A stretch of DNA of 33,358 nt from an uncultured bacterium (GCA_938005705.1 CALLML010000130.1:1-33358); one strand, 5' to 3'; positions 24,391 through 33,066 are shown, numbered from the stretch's first letter. Program-made: numbers and translations. The notes: generated by a model not told the origin, from the letters alone.

Positions 24391-24828
24391 TCAATCCGCA
24401 ACCGCCGTGAACGTAACATTTTTGATCTGCGCCTGCGCGCAGGCGTTCATGACGTCAATGGTGCGCTGGTGCGGCACGTTGTCTTCCGCCCAAATCGTAA
24501 TCATCGGCTCGTTACCGGATGCCTCCGAGGAGAGTCGGTAACGGACCAGCAGCGCCACCAACTCGGGCAGGTCCTGGGATTCGGGGCTATCCAGTTCGCG
24601 GCCATTGAGGATCACGCGCCCGTTCTCGCGTATTTCAATCATCTGCTCGTCGGGTAACTCCACTGTCTGCGCCTGTGCCAGCATGCCGGGCAGCCGGATG
24701 CCCAGATCGGCCTCCGACTTCACGAGACTCGCACTCACCATGAAGTACACGAGCAGCAGGAACACCATATCGATCAGCGACGCCACATTGACGTCGGGGT
24801 CATCCATGCCGACCGTTTCGACTTTCAC
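24391..24828 (-). CDS. ExbD/TolR-type proton-channel subunit (operon B, second)
   Basis: The 145-residue product starts at GTG 24828, which overlaps the stop of the previous gene (GTGA) and has GGAGAGG upstream; the open frame to 25164 is shadow. The TM helix carries D20 in VASLIDMVFLLLVYFMVSASLV. The periplasmic part has the ExbD strand and helix order (MIEIRENGRVILNGREL, LVALLVRYRLSS, PMITIWAEDNVPHQRTIDVMNACAQAQIKNVTFTA). It differs from the other three ExbD proteins here. Confidence 0.9.
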   Translation of the reverse strand: MKVETVGMDDPDVNVASLIDMVFLLLVYFMVSASLVKSEADLGIRLPGMLAQAQTVELPDEQMIEIRENGRVILNGRELDSPESQDLPELVALLVRYRLSSEASGNEPMITIWAEDNVPHQRTIDVMNACAQAQIKNVTFTAVAD

Positions 24829-25253
24829 GGCGCCTCTCCCCGGCTCGTACTGGGCGTATAGACCCCGAAAATGAAGTCGTCTATCCCCGCCGCGGCCATC
24901 GCGTTCATCACGCGCTTGATTTCCTTGTGTTTGGCGTTCGCGTCCGCCCGAAGGTAGATTTTCACTCCCGGCTCCGCCTTCACGCGCTCCGTGACCAGCG
25001 CCTTGAGCTGATCGATCGTTACCTCCGTCGCCCCGCTGAGAATGGTTCCGTCGGCCAAAATATTGACGATCCACCGGTCCGGTCGGTCTTTCGGCACGAC
25101 GCCTTTCGACGCGATGGGCATTTCGAGTTTGACGGCCTGTTTTTGGCTGAGCGTCGAGGCGCACATAAAGAAGACGAGCAGCAGGAACACCATGTCAATC
25201 ATGGGGGCCATCTGAAACTTCGCCTCTTCCTCGCCGAATGCCGGCACGCGCAT
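24825..25253 (-). CDS. ExbD/TolR-type proton-channel subunit (operon B, first)
   Basis: The 142 residues show the ExbD plan: cytoplasmic start, TM helix with D20 in APMIDMVFLLLVFFMCAS, and a periplasmic domain (WIVNILADGTILSG, ITEQLKALV-like helix, VKIYLRADANAKHKEIKRVMNAMAAAGIDDFIFGVY). It lies 15 bases after the ExbB gene and overlaps the next exbD-type gene by 4 bases, so subunits are made in step. Confidence 0.92.
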   Translation of the reverse strand: MRVPAFGEEEAKFQMAPMIDMVFLLLVFFMCASTLSQKQAVKLEMPIASKGVVPKDRPDRWIVNILADGTILSGATEVTIDQLKALVTERVKAEPGVKIYLRADANAKHKEIKRVMNAMAAAGIDDFIFGVYTPSTSRGEAP

Positions 25254-25268
25254 GGCTGGACCCTTCCT

Positions 25269-26135
25269 TTAAGACTGGGGCGAGGGGGCGGGCGCCGGGG
25301 TCTGGACCGCCGGCGCTACCTCGCCGGTCGCCGACGGCGCCTGGAGTTGTTCCACCGTAATCTCGCCGGCCTCGATCTTGCGGACAATGGCGGCCAGATG
25401 ATGCGTCAGGTTGCCCGTGACACGTCCGATCTTGGCCATATTCGATTGAAAACGGCTCTTCAGCATGAAGTAGAAGAACATCGTCGGAATGCCGACGATC
25501 AGGCCGAACGCCGTCGTGATCATAGCTTCGCCGATGTCGCCCGCGAGTTTTTCGGGGTCGCCCATGCCGCCGAGTCCGATCTTGTTGAACGCCTTGATCA
25601 TACCGCTGACCGTACCGAGCAGCCCGAACATTGGCGCGATGGAGGCGATGATCGAGAGGTAGTTGATTGGACGCATGCCCGCGACGTTCTCCTCCACGGC
25701 CGCCTCTTCCATCGCTTTCTCGACGTTCTCCACCTCGGTCAGCCCGTCGGCCAGGCGCATCATGCCAGCATTGACGATGTTGGTCATGACGCCAGGCGAA
25801 CCGACGCACGTGCTGGACACTCCGCGGAAATCCAGGCGCGAAATCTGTTCCTGAATCGTCGGGACGAGACCCAGCTGCACCATTTTATCCTCGCGCACGG
25901 CCAGAAAACCATAGACGACGAGGGCGACGCCGGCGACCGAGAGGAGTCCGATGGGGTACATGGCCCATCCGCCCGTCTTCCACATGCCCCACAGCGTCAC
26001 CTCCGCCTTTCGCTGACCTTCCGGTGCGGCGGGCGCCCCTCCAGGCGTTCCTCCTTGCTGACCCCACGCCGTGCTCAGCGCCAGGGCACCGAGCAACAGC
26101 ATCATGACTGCCCATAGCTTCATCATCCGACTCAC
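25269..26135 (-). CDS. MotA/TolQ/ExbB-type proton-channel protein (operon B)
   Basis: The 288-residue product has a signal-like N-terminus (LWAVMMLLLGALALSTAWGQ), a Pro/Gly linker, and the three-helix ExbB core. IAPMFGLLGTVSGMIKAFNKI lies at about 166-186 and AMITTAFGLIVGIPTMFFYFML at about 204-225. The C-tail is Pro/Ala-rich. It starts at GTG 26135, overlapping the stop of the TPR gene (GTGA), with GGAAGGAG 7 bases upstream; ATG 26126 is possible. It is the ring subunit of the second channel set and is clearly different from the operon A protein. Confidence 0.92.
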   Translation of the reverse strand: MSRMMKLWAVMMLLLGALALSTAWGQQGGTPGGAPAAPEGQRKAEVTLWGMWKTGGWAMYPIGLLSVAGVALVVYGFLAVREDKMVQLGLVPTIQEQISRLDFRGVSSTCVGSPGVMTNIVNAGMMRLADGLTEVENVEKAMEEAAVEENVAGMRPINYLSIIASIAPMFGLLGTVSGMIKAFNKIGLGGMGDPEKLAGDIGEAMITTAFGLIVGIPTMFFYFMLKSRFQSNMAKIGRVTGNLTHHLAAIVRKIEAGEITVEQLQAPSATGEVAPAVQTPAPAPSPQS

Positions 26136-27229
26136 GGTTTTTCTCCTTCCGGTTTCGACTCCGCGCCGGGTTCCGTCGCGGGTGCGTCCACGTCAATATC
26201 CTTCACCCCCTCGCTGCCGGCGAGGAATTTCTCGATAACTTCCTTCATGTCCTCGGCGGAACCGAAGAACACAGCAGCGATGTCCGTTTCCTCGGCCTCG
26301 GCGGCGAGATCGTCACGCATGATCCGCCGTAGCCGCGCGCGAGAGCGATCGCCCCAATCGGTGCCGCGGAAGAGACGCGCAACCTCGTAATAGATATCCC
26401 GCGTGCGGTGCATCTCGTTCAATTCCTCGTAGCAACGGGCACTGAGGATCAAGGCATCTGGAAATGATTCGATATCCTTGGTCTCGTAAATCAGCGATTG
26501 GATCGCGGCATCCATGGCCTCCACATACTTTTTGCGCGCAAACAGCAACTCGCCCCGCGCCAGGTGATACACGCCGTAGGTGGCGTCGCCCTTGTCGGGC
26601 TCGCGCACGCGCGCCAATTCCTTTTCCGCCTCATCGAGACGTCCCAGGTCAATGAGGCAGAGGATCGCACGCATACGGGCGGACTCGCCGTAAAAATGCC
26701 ATTCGGCGCGCCCGGCAGCGTTGAGCACGGCATAAGCGCTGGCGAACAAGCGCGGGGCTGTTTCACGCTCTGCCGGACTCCCTTGCGCGGCGGTCTGGGC
26801 GGCCTTGCGCAAATAAACGCCTGCTTTGATCGCCCAGTCGGTCGCATTGTTGTCGGGTAGGTCAAGAAACGGGAGCGTCGGTTGGACGACCGAGAGGATT
26901 TTCTGGGCGGCCTGCAACCACTGGCGCTTCCGTGCGAAAGCAAAGACGGCGTTGTCGTCCACGGTAATATCGAACTCGGCCCGCTGTACCGCGTCCGGCT
27001 TCATGGTGGCGGAGACGCCCGGCGGCGATGTGGGCGTACGATAGAGGATGTCGCCGCCGCTACGGCCCAGCAGGAACACCTCGCGCGTGGCGACATCGAG
27101 CGTGACCATGGTCCGCAGGCCCCCGCCGGCGGCGGGGGCCGCCGGTCCTTGGGCGCGCGCGATCCCCGCCGCGAACGCGAGCGATGCCGCCAACCCCACG
27201 ATGCTCGTCCATTGCCTGCTTCTCTTCAT
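26132..27229 (-). CDS. Exported TPR protein (operon B, small)
   Basis: The 365 residues begin with a signal peptide (WTSIVGLAASLAFAAGIARAQ). A beta-type segment (TMVTLDVATREVFLLGRSGGDILYRT) follows, then helical TPR hairpins (FAFARKRQWLQAAQKILSVVQ, RLDEAEKELARVREPDKGD, FARKKYVEAMDAAIQSLIYET, EELNEMHRTRDIYYEVARLF). The acidic tail is rich in Glu, Pro and Ala. Gene order and the beta-then-TPR layout parallel the 258-residue protein of operon A. It sits 10 bases after the large TPR gene and overlaps the ExbB gene. A periplasmic adaptor role is inferred from position. Confidence 0.78.
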   Translation of the reverse strand: MKRSRQWTSIVGLAASLAFAAGIARAQGPAAPAAGGGLRTMVTLDVATREVFLLGRSGGDILYRTPTSPPGVSATMKPDAVQRAEFDITVDDNAVFAFARKRQWLQAAQKILSVVQPTLPFLDLPDNNATDWAIKAGVYLRKAAQTAAQGSPAERETAPRLFASAYAVLNAAGRAEWHFYGESARMRAILCLIDLGRLDEAEKELARVREPDKGDATYGVYHLARGELLFARKKYVEAMDAAIQSLIYETKDIESFPDALILSARCYEELNEMHRTRDIYYEVARLFRGTDWGDRSRARLRRIMRDDLAAEAEETDIAAVFFGSAEDMKEVIEKFLAGSEGVKDIDVDAPATEPGAESKPEGEKP

Positions 27230-27239
27230 GAACGCATCC

Positions 27240-30083
27240 TCACCCCGTTCTCTGCCGCAGACGTTCCAGAAGATCTTTGGCCTCCTCCACTTCCGGCATG
27301 CCCGCGTAGTCGGGGCTATTGATCAGCTCCTGCAGCGTCTCCATGGCCTTGCGGTGCTCGTACATCCGGCTCAGGCATTTGGCCCGCTCCACATAAGCCT
27401 TCGCCGCCCATTGCCGGTGGCCGGAATACATCACGTAAATGCGCTCGAAGTACACCGCCGCCGACTCGAATTTGCGCTGGGCGATCGCCACCTCGCCGAG
27501 TCGGAACAGCGCCTCAGGTCGATGTGAACGCCATTCGTTCGGCCCGAGCACGTCTTTGAAGGCCTTTTCCGCCTTCTCCAGCTCGCGCCGGTTCAGGTAG
27601 AGCCGGCCGAGCATCAGCAGCGCCTCCGCCGCTTCCGGACTGGTGGCATAGACCTCGCGAACGATGTCCAGGTGCAAAATGGCGGTGGGCGCGTCGTTAG
27701 CCTCGACGGCGTAGCGGGCCAGCAGCATCCGCGCGGAGAGCGCGTAATCGGTTTCAGTGAACTCGCGGATGATTTCCTCGGCCGCGGCCGCCGCCAGGGC
27801 CTTGTCGCCGGCGCGGTCGGCCTCGATCTGAATCATTTCCAACACGCCTACGCTGCCATGCGGGATGCTGTCGGCGCGGACGATCGCCCGCCGAAAGGCT
27901 TCCTTCTCGACGTCCGTCGCAGAGGGATCGAACATCAACATGCGCATGATCCGCAGCGCCAGCGTGCGTTCCCCCTTCTGCAACGCGTTCGACAGCAGGG
28001 CGCGCATATCCGCCCAAGCCGAGCGCGCCACCTCGCGCTCCGCGGCCTTTGCCCGTCCCACCCAGTCCTCGAAGATCAGGTCAATGCCCATCGCGCGCCG
28101 GTCTCGGCCATACTCCTCGATCGCACGCCGGTAATAAGCGAGCGCCCGCTCCTGGTCGCCCAGGTCCCAATAGGACGATCCCACCCAGTAAATCGCCATG
28201 GGCAGGTTCGAATCCTCCCGGTTCTTCTCGATGTAGCGTCGGAAATGCGCGATGATCGCCTCGAGCCAACGCGTTCGTTCCGGTCCTTCTTCGGAACCGG
28301 CCAGCTCTTTCATCATGTCGGCGGCGCGGAAGTACGCGTAGTTGTAGAGTTCGATGTTCAAGTCTTCGCCACGTTCGATGGCCTGCTCATAAAAGCGGAC
28401 GGCCTCGCGGACCTGACCGAAGACACCGGCAATATCCGCCAACATAAGAAAGGCCTCGGCTAGCAGTTTGCTTTCGGGATATCGCCGCACGAACGCGAAC
28501 AGACGTGTCTGGGACTCCTCGAAGAGACTGGCGCCGAACGCGCAGCTTGCCGCGCGGAACATCGCATCCTCGACGAACATGCTGTCGGGAAAATTGCGGA
28601 CGACGCGGTCGAAGTAAGGCATGCCCTCTTCGTATTTTTTGTCAAACAACAACGCCATGCCAGTCCAATAATGGCCGTCGGCCTCGCGCTCGTTGCCGAC
28701 GTAATCCGTATTCATGCGCACGAGGTAGCGCACGGCGTCCTCGAATTTCTCCTCCATGAAGGAGGCGTAGCCGAGCAGGAACAGCACCTCGACGATGCTC
28801 TCATGCTGCGGGCTCACTTCGAGGGCGGTGGTCAGCACCTCGATGACCTTGGGCCAGTCCTTGATGTTGGCGTACATCTGACCGAGCGTCAGCGAAACGG
28901 GGTCATACCATTTGCCGCCGGGAAACCGCTCCATGTACTCGTGGCCGCGCGCAAAGGCTTTCGTCGTCGGTTGAAATTTCGTTGCACTGTGGAACGAGAG
29001 GTAGAGGCATTCCTCGGCGCGGTCGCGGGGACCTTCTTTATAGAGGTCATAGAAGAACTCCGAAGATTCCCGGTAACGGCGAATCTCCATGTAGGCGCGG
29101 GCAATGCGGAAGAAAAGCTCGGGGTCATAATTGGGGATTTTTTTGAGCGCCTCCAGTTCCGCCTCGGCCTCGGCGACGCTCTCCTGCGTACGCAACAGTG
29201 TGCGAATGCGGCCCGGCGTGCGCTGGAGCATCTCCACCTGTTTCTGGAGAATCTCAATCTGCCGCTCGGCGTTGAGCTGGAGGAGGTCATGGGGGTAAAC
29301 GAGGCGATAGACCCAAAGCGCGTCGCGGTACTGCTCATCTGCGAAGAGGTCGTCGCCGGCCTGCAGCGCGGCCATGTTCAGCGCCACGCTGCGCGAGGCG
29401 AACGAGCCGGGTTCCAGCAACAATGGCACCAATCGGTAGACATTTTCCAGCTTCCGCTCATTCAGATAGTAAATCGTCAGCAGCGCCGCCGCCCAGTTGC
29501 GCCGGTGAAAGTCCGGCGCGAAACGGAAGATTTGCACCAGCAGCGGTTCCGTCTCTTTCCATTTTTCCTCCGCAAGCAGACAGCGGACCATAGAGACGAG
29601 CACGTCCACCCACAAATCCTGGTTCTGGAGGTATTCGTTCCGATACTCCTTCAGGGCCTTCCGATAGATCGCCAGGGCCTCTGCCCACTTCTTTTCATAA
29701 CGATGGGAATCGCCAAGAAACGCGGCGACCTCCGCCGCCCGGAAACCGCGACGATAGCGTTTCAGATATTCCTCAAAGACATTCCGCGCCTCGCCGAACT
29801 GGCCGACCAGCAGATAGCAGAGACCCAGGTTGAAGTACACCCCTTCCATTTCCTGAATGATGGAGGGGGTGCGACTGTCCTTGAACCATTCGACGAGCTG
29901 GGTCAGATAGCCGATGGCGTCCACATAGGCGCCTTGCGCGAGCGCCTGGGCCGCCATCTTGCGTACGTCGGCGACAGTATCTTGAGCTCGCGACTGTGGC
30001 GCGACCGCCGCCCACGCTACCAGGAGAGCCAAAAAAACAATGGTTCGCTGTCCGTTGCTGCTCCGACCTTTAGTTCTCGCCAT
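27240..30083 (-). CDS. Very large exported TPR protein (operon B, first gene)
   Basis: This 947-residue protein has a signal peptide (RTIVFLALLVAWAAVAPQSRAQ) and then TPR hairpins over nearly its whole length, including GAYVDAIGYLTQLVEWF, GEARNVFEEYLKRYRRGF, WAEALAIYRKALKEYRNE, YEEGMPYFDRVVRNFPDS, FEESQTRLFAFVRRYPESK, REAVRFYEQAIERGED and FESAAVYFERIYVMYSGH. There is no sign of an enzyme domain. GAGGGAG stands just upstream of ATG 30083. It opens the second Tol/Ton-like operon and probably forms a periplasmic scaffold; it could correspond functionally to the TPR protein CpoB of the Tol system, though far larger. Confidence 0.82.
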   Translation of the reverse strand: MARTKGRSSNGQRTIVFLALLVAWAAVAPQSRAQDTVADVRKMAAQALAQGAYVDAIGYLTQLVEWFKDSRTPSIIQEMEGVYFNLGLCYLLVGQFGEARNVFEEYLKRYRRGFRAAEVAAFLGDSHRYEKKWAEALAIYRKALKEYRNEYLQNQDLWVDVLVSMVRCLLAEEKWKETEPLLVQIFRFAPDFHRRNWAAALLTIYYLNERKLENVYRLVPLLLEPGSFASRSVALNMAALQAGDDLFADEQYRDALWVYRLVYPHDLLQLNAERQIEILQKQVEMLQRTPGRIRTLLRTQESVAEAEAELEALKKIPNYDPELFFRIARAYMEIRRYRESSEFFYDLYKEGPRDRAEECLYLSFHSATKFQPTTKAFARGHEYMERFPGGKWYDPVSLTLGQMYANIKDWPKVIEVLTTALEVSPQHESIVEVLFLLGYASFMEEKFEDAVRYLVRMNTDYVGNEREADGHYWTGMALLFDKKYEEGMPYFDRVVRNFPDSMFVEDAMFRAASCAFGASLFEESQTRLFAFVRRYPESKLLAEAFLMLADIAGVFGQVREAVRFYEQAIERGEDLNIELYNYAYFRAADMMKELAGSEEGPERTRWLEAIIAHFRRYIEKNREDSNLPMAIYWVGSSYWDLGDQERALAYYRRAIEEYGRDRRAMGIDLIFEDWVGRAKAAEREVARSAWADMRALLSNALQKGERTLALRIMRMLMFDPSATDVEKEAFRRAIVRADSIPHGSVGVLEMIQIEADRAGDKALAAAAAEEIIREFTETDYALSARMLLARYAVEANDAPTAILHLDIVREVYATSPEAAEALLMLGRLYLNRRELEKAEKAFKDVLGPNEWRSHRPEALFRLGEVAIAQRKFESAAVYFERIYVMYSGHRQWAAKAYVERAKCLSRMYEHRKAMETLQELINSPDYAGMPEVEEAKDLLERLRQRTG

Positions 30084-30220
30084 GAGGCTCCCTCTGAATC
30101 GTAGCCATATCGGCGTTATTTATGAAAAACATCGCAGGTAAACAAGCAATAAAAATCATTCGGCAAATAATCGGGCCAAGACGCAGGGTGGAAGGAACGA
30201 TGGACATCTATTGGTCTCCA
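30084..30220. promoter_or_regulatory. Upstream region of operon B
   Basis: This 137-base gap lies between the second mgtE gene and operon B. It holds TTGTTT and, 15 bases on, CATAAA on the minus strand, a weak promoter candidate, and the sequence CCGAATGAT (minus strand, 30163-30155). That is one half of the palindrome at the operon A start. A GATGGA/TCCATC dyad (30199-30222) overlaps the mgtE stop codon and has no T tract. Confidence 0.35.
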
Positions 30221-31570
30221 TCATTTGAGCAAACTTGCGGCAATGGTGAAATAGATAAACACGCCGAGAATGTCGGCGATGGAGGTGATCAGCGGCGCGC
30301 TGGCGGTCGCCGGGTCGGCCCGCAGACGGCTGAGCGCGAACGGCAGGAGCAGGCCGATCAGGCTGCTGGCCAACACTGTCGCCACCATCGCCAGCGCGAC
30401 AATCACGGCCACCGACGCCCCGCCGCGCCACCAGCCCAGCGCGAAGACCGCCGCCGCCATGGTCAGGCCCAGCGCCAGCGCAACGCCGATCTCGCGCAAC
30501 GCCAGGCGCCCGGCGTCGCGCAGCTCCACATCGCCGGTCGCCAGCGCGCGCACGACGAGCGTCGCCGATTGCGAGCCGGAATTGCCGCCGCTGTCAATCA
30601 GCAGCGGGAGGAAGAACGCCAGCACCGCGTTCGCGGCGATAAGCTCCTCATACCGTCCGATGACCGCGCCTGAAATCAAATTCACCGCCACCAGCGCCAG
30701 CAGCCACGCCACCCGCCGGCGGGTGAGCAGCCAGACACTCGCTTCGTTGAAGCGCACGCCGAGCGGGCGCACCGTGCCGATGCGATGGAAGTCTTCCGTA
30801 GCCTCCTCCTGTTCGACGCGCAGCACGTCGTCATGCGTGACGATGCCGAGCAAATGATTTTCGGAATCCACCACCGGCATCGCATAGAGGTCGTATTTTC
30901 GGAATTCCCGGACCGCCGTCTCGCGGTCCTGGTCGGCCCGGAGAGCGGCGAAGCGATAGTTCATCAGCGCGCTGATTTTCGTGCCGGGGTCGGCGAGGAT
31001 GACTTGACGCAGGCGGATATCGTCGAGCAGTTTGCCGCGCTCGTCCGTGACGTAGAGCATCGTCAGCGTCTCGCTGTCGGCCCCCCAGCGGCGGATATGG
31101 TCGAGCACCTGCTCGCGGGTCCATTCCGGACGGATGCGGACGTAGGCCGTGGTCATCAGACGGCCGACGCTGTCCTCCGGGTAGTTCAGCAGCGCGAGCG
31201 CGGCGCTCCGCTGGCCTTCGGGCAGCAGCGCGAGCAGTCGGCGGGTGACGCGCGCGGGCAACTCCTCGAGCAGAGCGGTGCGGTCGTCCGGCGTCATCTG
31301 TTGGAGGATCGCCCGGGCTTCCTCGCCGGTCATGTGGGTGATCAGCGCGTTCTGGCGCTCGACGGGCAGCAGGTCGAAAACCTCCTCGGCGAGTTTCCGC
31401 GGCAACAGGCGAAAAACGATCAGCCCTTCGGTCTCGCTGATCACGTCGAGCAGTTCGACAATGTCGGCGGCCGGTTGTTCGCGCAGGACGTCGCGCAGGG
31501 TGGTCCAGTCCCGGCTTTCGATGAGTTCCAGAATGTCGGGCCGCAAGGGATCGCGGAGCACATCGCTCAT
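30221..31570 (-). CDS. mgtE: MgtE magnesium channel, second copy
   Basis: The 449 residues match MgtE throughout: an N-terminal helical superhelix (about 1-125), a CBS pair (about 126-255, with LMTTAYVRIRPEWTREQVLDHIRR and LYAMPVVDSENHLLGIVTHDDVL) and five TM helices. Pore motifs are DSGGNSGSQSATLVVRAL and the final-helix APLITSIADILGVFIYF, whose aspartate lines the pore in the Thermus protein. The cytoplasmic domains close the channel when magnesium is high. Its ATG overlaps the stop of the first mgtE gene (ATGA at 31570-31567). Confidence 0.95.
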   Translation of the reverse strand: MSDVLRDPLRPDILELIESRDWTTLRDVLREQPAADIVELLDVISETEGLIVFRLLPRKLAEEVFDLLPVERQNALITHMTGEEARAILQQMTPDDRTALLEELPARVTRRLLALLPEGQRSAALALLNYPEDSVGRLMTTAYVRIRPEWTREQVLDHIRRWGADSETLTMLYVTDERGKLLDDIRLRQVILADPGTKISALMNYRFAALRADQDRETAVREFRKYDLYAMPVVDSENHLLGIVTHDDVLRVEQEEATEDFHRIGTVRPLGVRFNEASVWLLTRRRVAWLLALVAVNLISGAVIGRYEELIAANAVLAFFLPLLIDSGGNSGSQSATLVVRALATGDVELRDAGRLALREIGVALALGLTMAAAVFALGWWRGGASVAVIVALAMVATVLASSLIGLLLPFALSRLRADPATASAPLITSIADILGVFIYFTIAASLLK

Positions 31571-32937
31571 GGCGCGCCTCCTGCCGCCCAGTGGTGGAGC
31601 ACGAGCGTGGCAATGGAGAAATAGATGAGAATGCCCGATATATCCGCCAGCGAGGTGATCAGCGGCGCGCCCGCCGCCGCGGGATCGAGGCCCAGCGCGC
31701 GGATGCCGACCGGTAGCAGCAGCCCGATCAAGCAGCCCACGAGAACCGTGGCGATCATGGTCAGGGCCGTCACCAGGCCGACCGCCGCGCCCGCCCGCGC
31801 CCAGCCCAGAAGGAAAACGGCGGCGCCCATCAGAACCCCCAGGCAGAGGCCGACCAGCGCCTCGCGCGCCAGCAGGCGCCCCGCGTCGCGCGCACGAATC
31901 TCCCCGAGCGCCAGCGCGCGGATGACCAGCGTCGCGGTTTGGGAGCCGGCATTGCCGCTGCTGTCGATCAACAGCGGCATGAAGGTGATCAGCACCGCCA
32001 TGCGGCTGATGAGATTCTCGAACGGCGACATCGCCGCGCCGGAAAAGACATTCATGAAGACCAGCCCGACCAGCCAGCCGATCCGTTTGCCGTATAACTC
32101 GACGAACGAAGCGCGGCGCAGGCTGGTCTCGATGGGACGCACCTTGGCCAGTTTGTGGAAATCCTCCGTCGTTTCCTCCTCGGCCACGTCCAGAATATCG
32201 TCAATCGTGACGATACCCAGCAACGAGCCATCGGCATCGGTCACCGGCAGCGCGTAGCAATCGAATTTGCGGAATACGCGAACAGCCTCTTCGCGGTCCT
32301 GCAGCGAACGCAGCGCCCGCTCGGGGTGATCCTCCATACACTCCGCCACCCGCGTCTCCGGCGGCGCGAGAATCAATCGGCGCAGCGAAACCGCGGCCGT
32401 CAGGCGCCCGCGGTCGTCCGTGACATAGAGCATCGCGATCGTCTCGCTGTCGCGCCCGTGCAGGCGGATATGTTCGAGGGCTTCGGCGCAAGTCCATTCC
32501 GGCCGGACCGTGACGTAGGCGGTCGTCATCAGCCGGCCGACGCTGTTTTCGGGATAACTGAGCAGGGTCAGCGTTTCCCGGCGCTGGGAATCGGGCAAGA
32601 GGGCCAGCAGCCGTTGCGTGACGCCGGCGGGCAGTTCCTCGAACAGGGCGGTGCGATCGTCGGGGGAGAGGCCGGAGAGCAAGGCGCGAATTTCGTCGCT
32701 CGCCAATCCCTCCAATAATTCGTTCTGCAGGTCGGCGTCCAGCAGGGCGAAGACCTCATCGGCCAGCACGCGCGGCAGCAGGCGAAAAACGACGACCCGA
32801 TCGCGGCGCGCGAGATCGCCCAGCAGCTCGGCGATTTCGGGCGCGGGCTGGGCCGTGAGAAACGCGCGCAGTTCGTTCCATTCGCGCGCCTCGAGCATTT
32901 CGAGAATTTCGGGTTTGAGCAATTGCGCCAGCAACAT
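31567..32937 (-). CDS. mgtE: MgtE magnesium channel, first copy
   Basis: The 456-residue protein has the same layout: N-domain (about 1-128), CBS pair (about 129-258), five TM helices. It has DSSGNAGSQTATLVIRAL and APLITSLADISGILIYF with the pore aspartate. GAGG lies about 9 bases before ATG 32937 and a good promoter stands upstream with a short leader, so the magnesium-sensing leader RNA seen before some mgtE genes is absent. The two tandem copies are similar along their whole length but well diverged, which points to an old duplication. MgtE is a homodimer in known cases; a heterodimer is possible here. Confidence 0.95.
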   Translation of the reverse strand: MLLAQLLKPEILEMLEAREWNELRAFLTAQPAPEIAELLGDLARRDRVVVFRLLPRVLADEVFALLDADLQNELLEGLASDEIRALLSGLSPDDRTALFEELPAGVTQRLLALLPDSQRRETLTLLSYPENSVGRLMTTAYVTVRPEWTCAEALEHIRLHGRDSETIAMLYVTDDRGRLTAAVSLRRLILAPPETRVAECMEDHPERALRSLQDREEAVRVFRKFDCYALPVTDADGSLLGIVTIDDILDVAEEETTEDFHKLAKVRPIETSLRRASFVELYGKRIGWLVGLVFMNVFSGAAMSPFENLISRMAVLITFMPLLIDSSGNAGSQTATLVIRALALGEIRARDAGRLLAREALVGLCLGVLMGAAVFLLGWARAGAAVGLVTALTMIATVLVGCLIGLLLPVGIRALGLDPAAAGAPLITSLADISGILIYFSIATLVLHHWAAGGAP

Positions 32938-32970
32938 GGAATCGCCCTCACCGCCTACGGACGCGGGCGC

Positions 32971-32999
32971 ATCCTAGCTGCTTGCAAAATAGCGGTCAA
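32971..32999 (-). promoter_or_regulatory. Promoter of the mgtE pair
   Basis: On the minus strand TTGACC (32999-32994, 5 of 6) and TAGGAT (32976-32971, 4 of 6) are 17 bases apart. The leader would be about 27 bases. Confidence 0.6.
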
Positions 33000-33045
33000 C
33001 GCGTTCCATATAAGGTGTCAAAACTCGTGAGAAATGTCCCCTTGT

Positions 33046-33066
33046 GGGTCGGGAACGGGGGCGGGG
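33046..33066 (+). other. G-quadruplex-type motif
   Basis: Four G tracts (GGG, GGG, GGGGG, GGGG) with loops TC, AAC and C meet the canonical quadruplex rule. Part of it, GGGGGCGGGGC (33057-33067), is repeated at 33093-33103. It lies between the mgtE promoter and the insertion element. Confidence 0.5.

Noticed and set aside
24829-25164. N-terminal extension of the second ExbD gene of operon B
   Set aside because: The added residues are a Gly/Arg-rich shadow of the first ExbD gene; the GTG at 24828 has a ribosome site and the usual ExbD start.
28671-30104. 477-codon plus-strand frame opposite the large TPR gene
   Set aside because: It is long only because the GC-rich TPR gene lacks stop codons in this frame; the TPR pattern on the minus strand is decisive.
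32938-33000. Magnesium riboswitch before mgtE
   Set aside because: The predicted leader is only about 27 bases, too short for an M-box or similar element.
33015-33042. Possible terminal repeat of another insertion sequence (GTGTCAAAACTC then GAAATGTCCCC)
   Set aside because: It vaguely recalls IS ends, but no second copy or transposase is visible in the window to support it.
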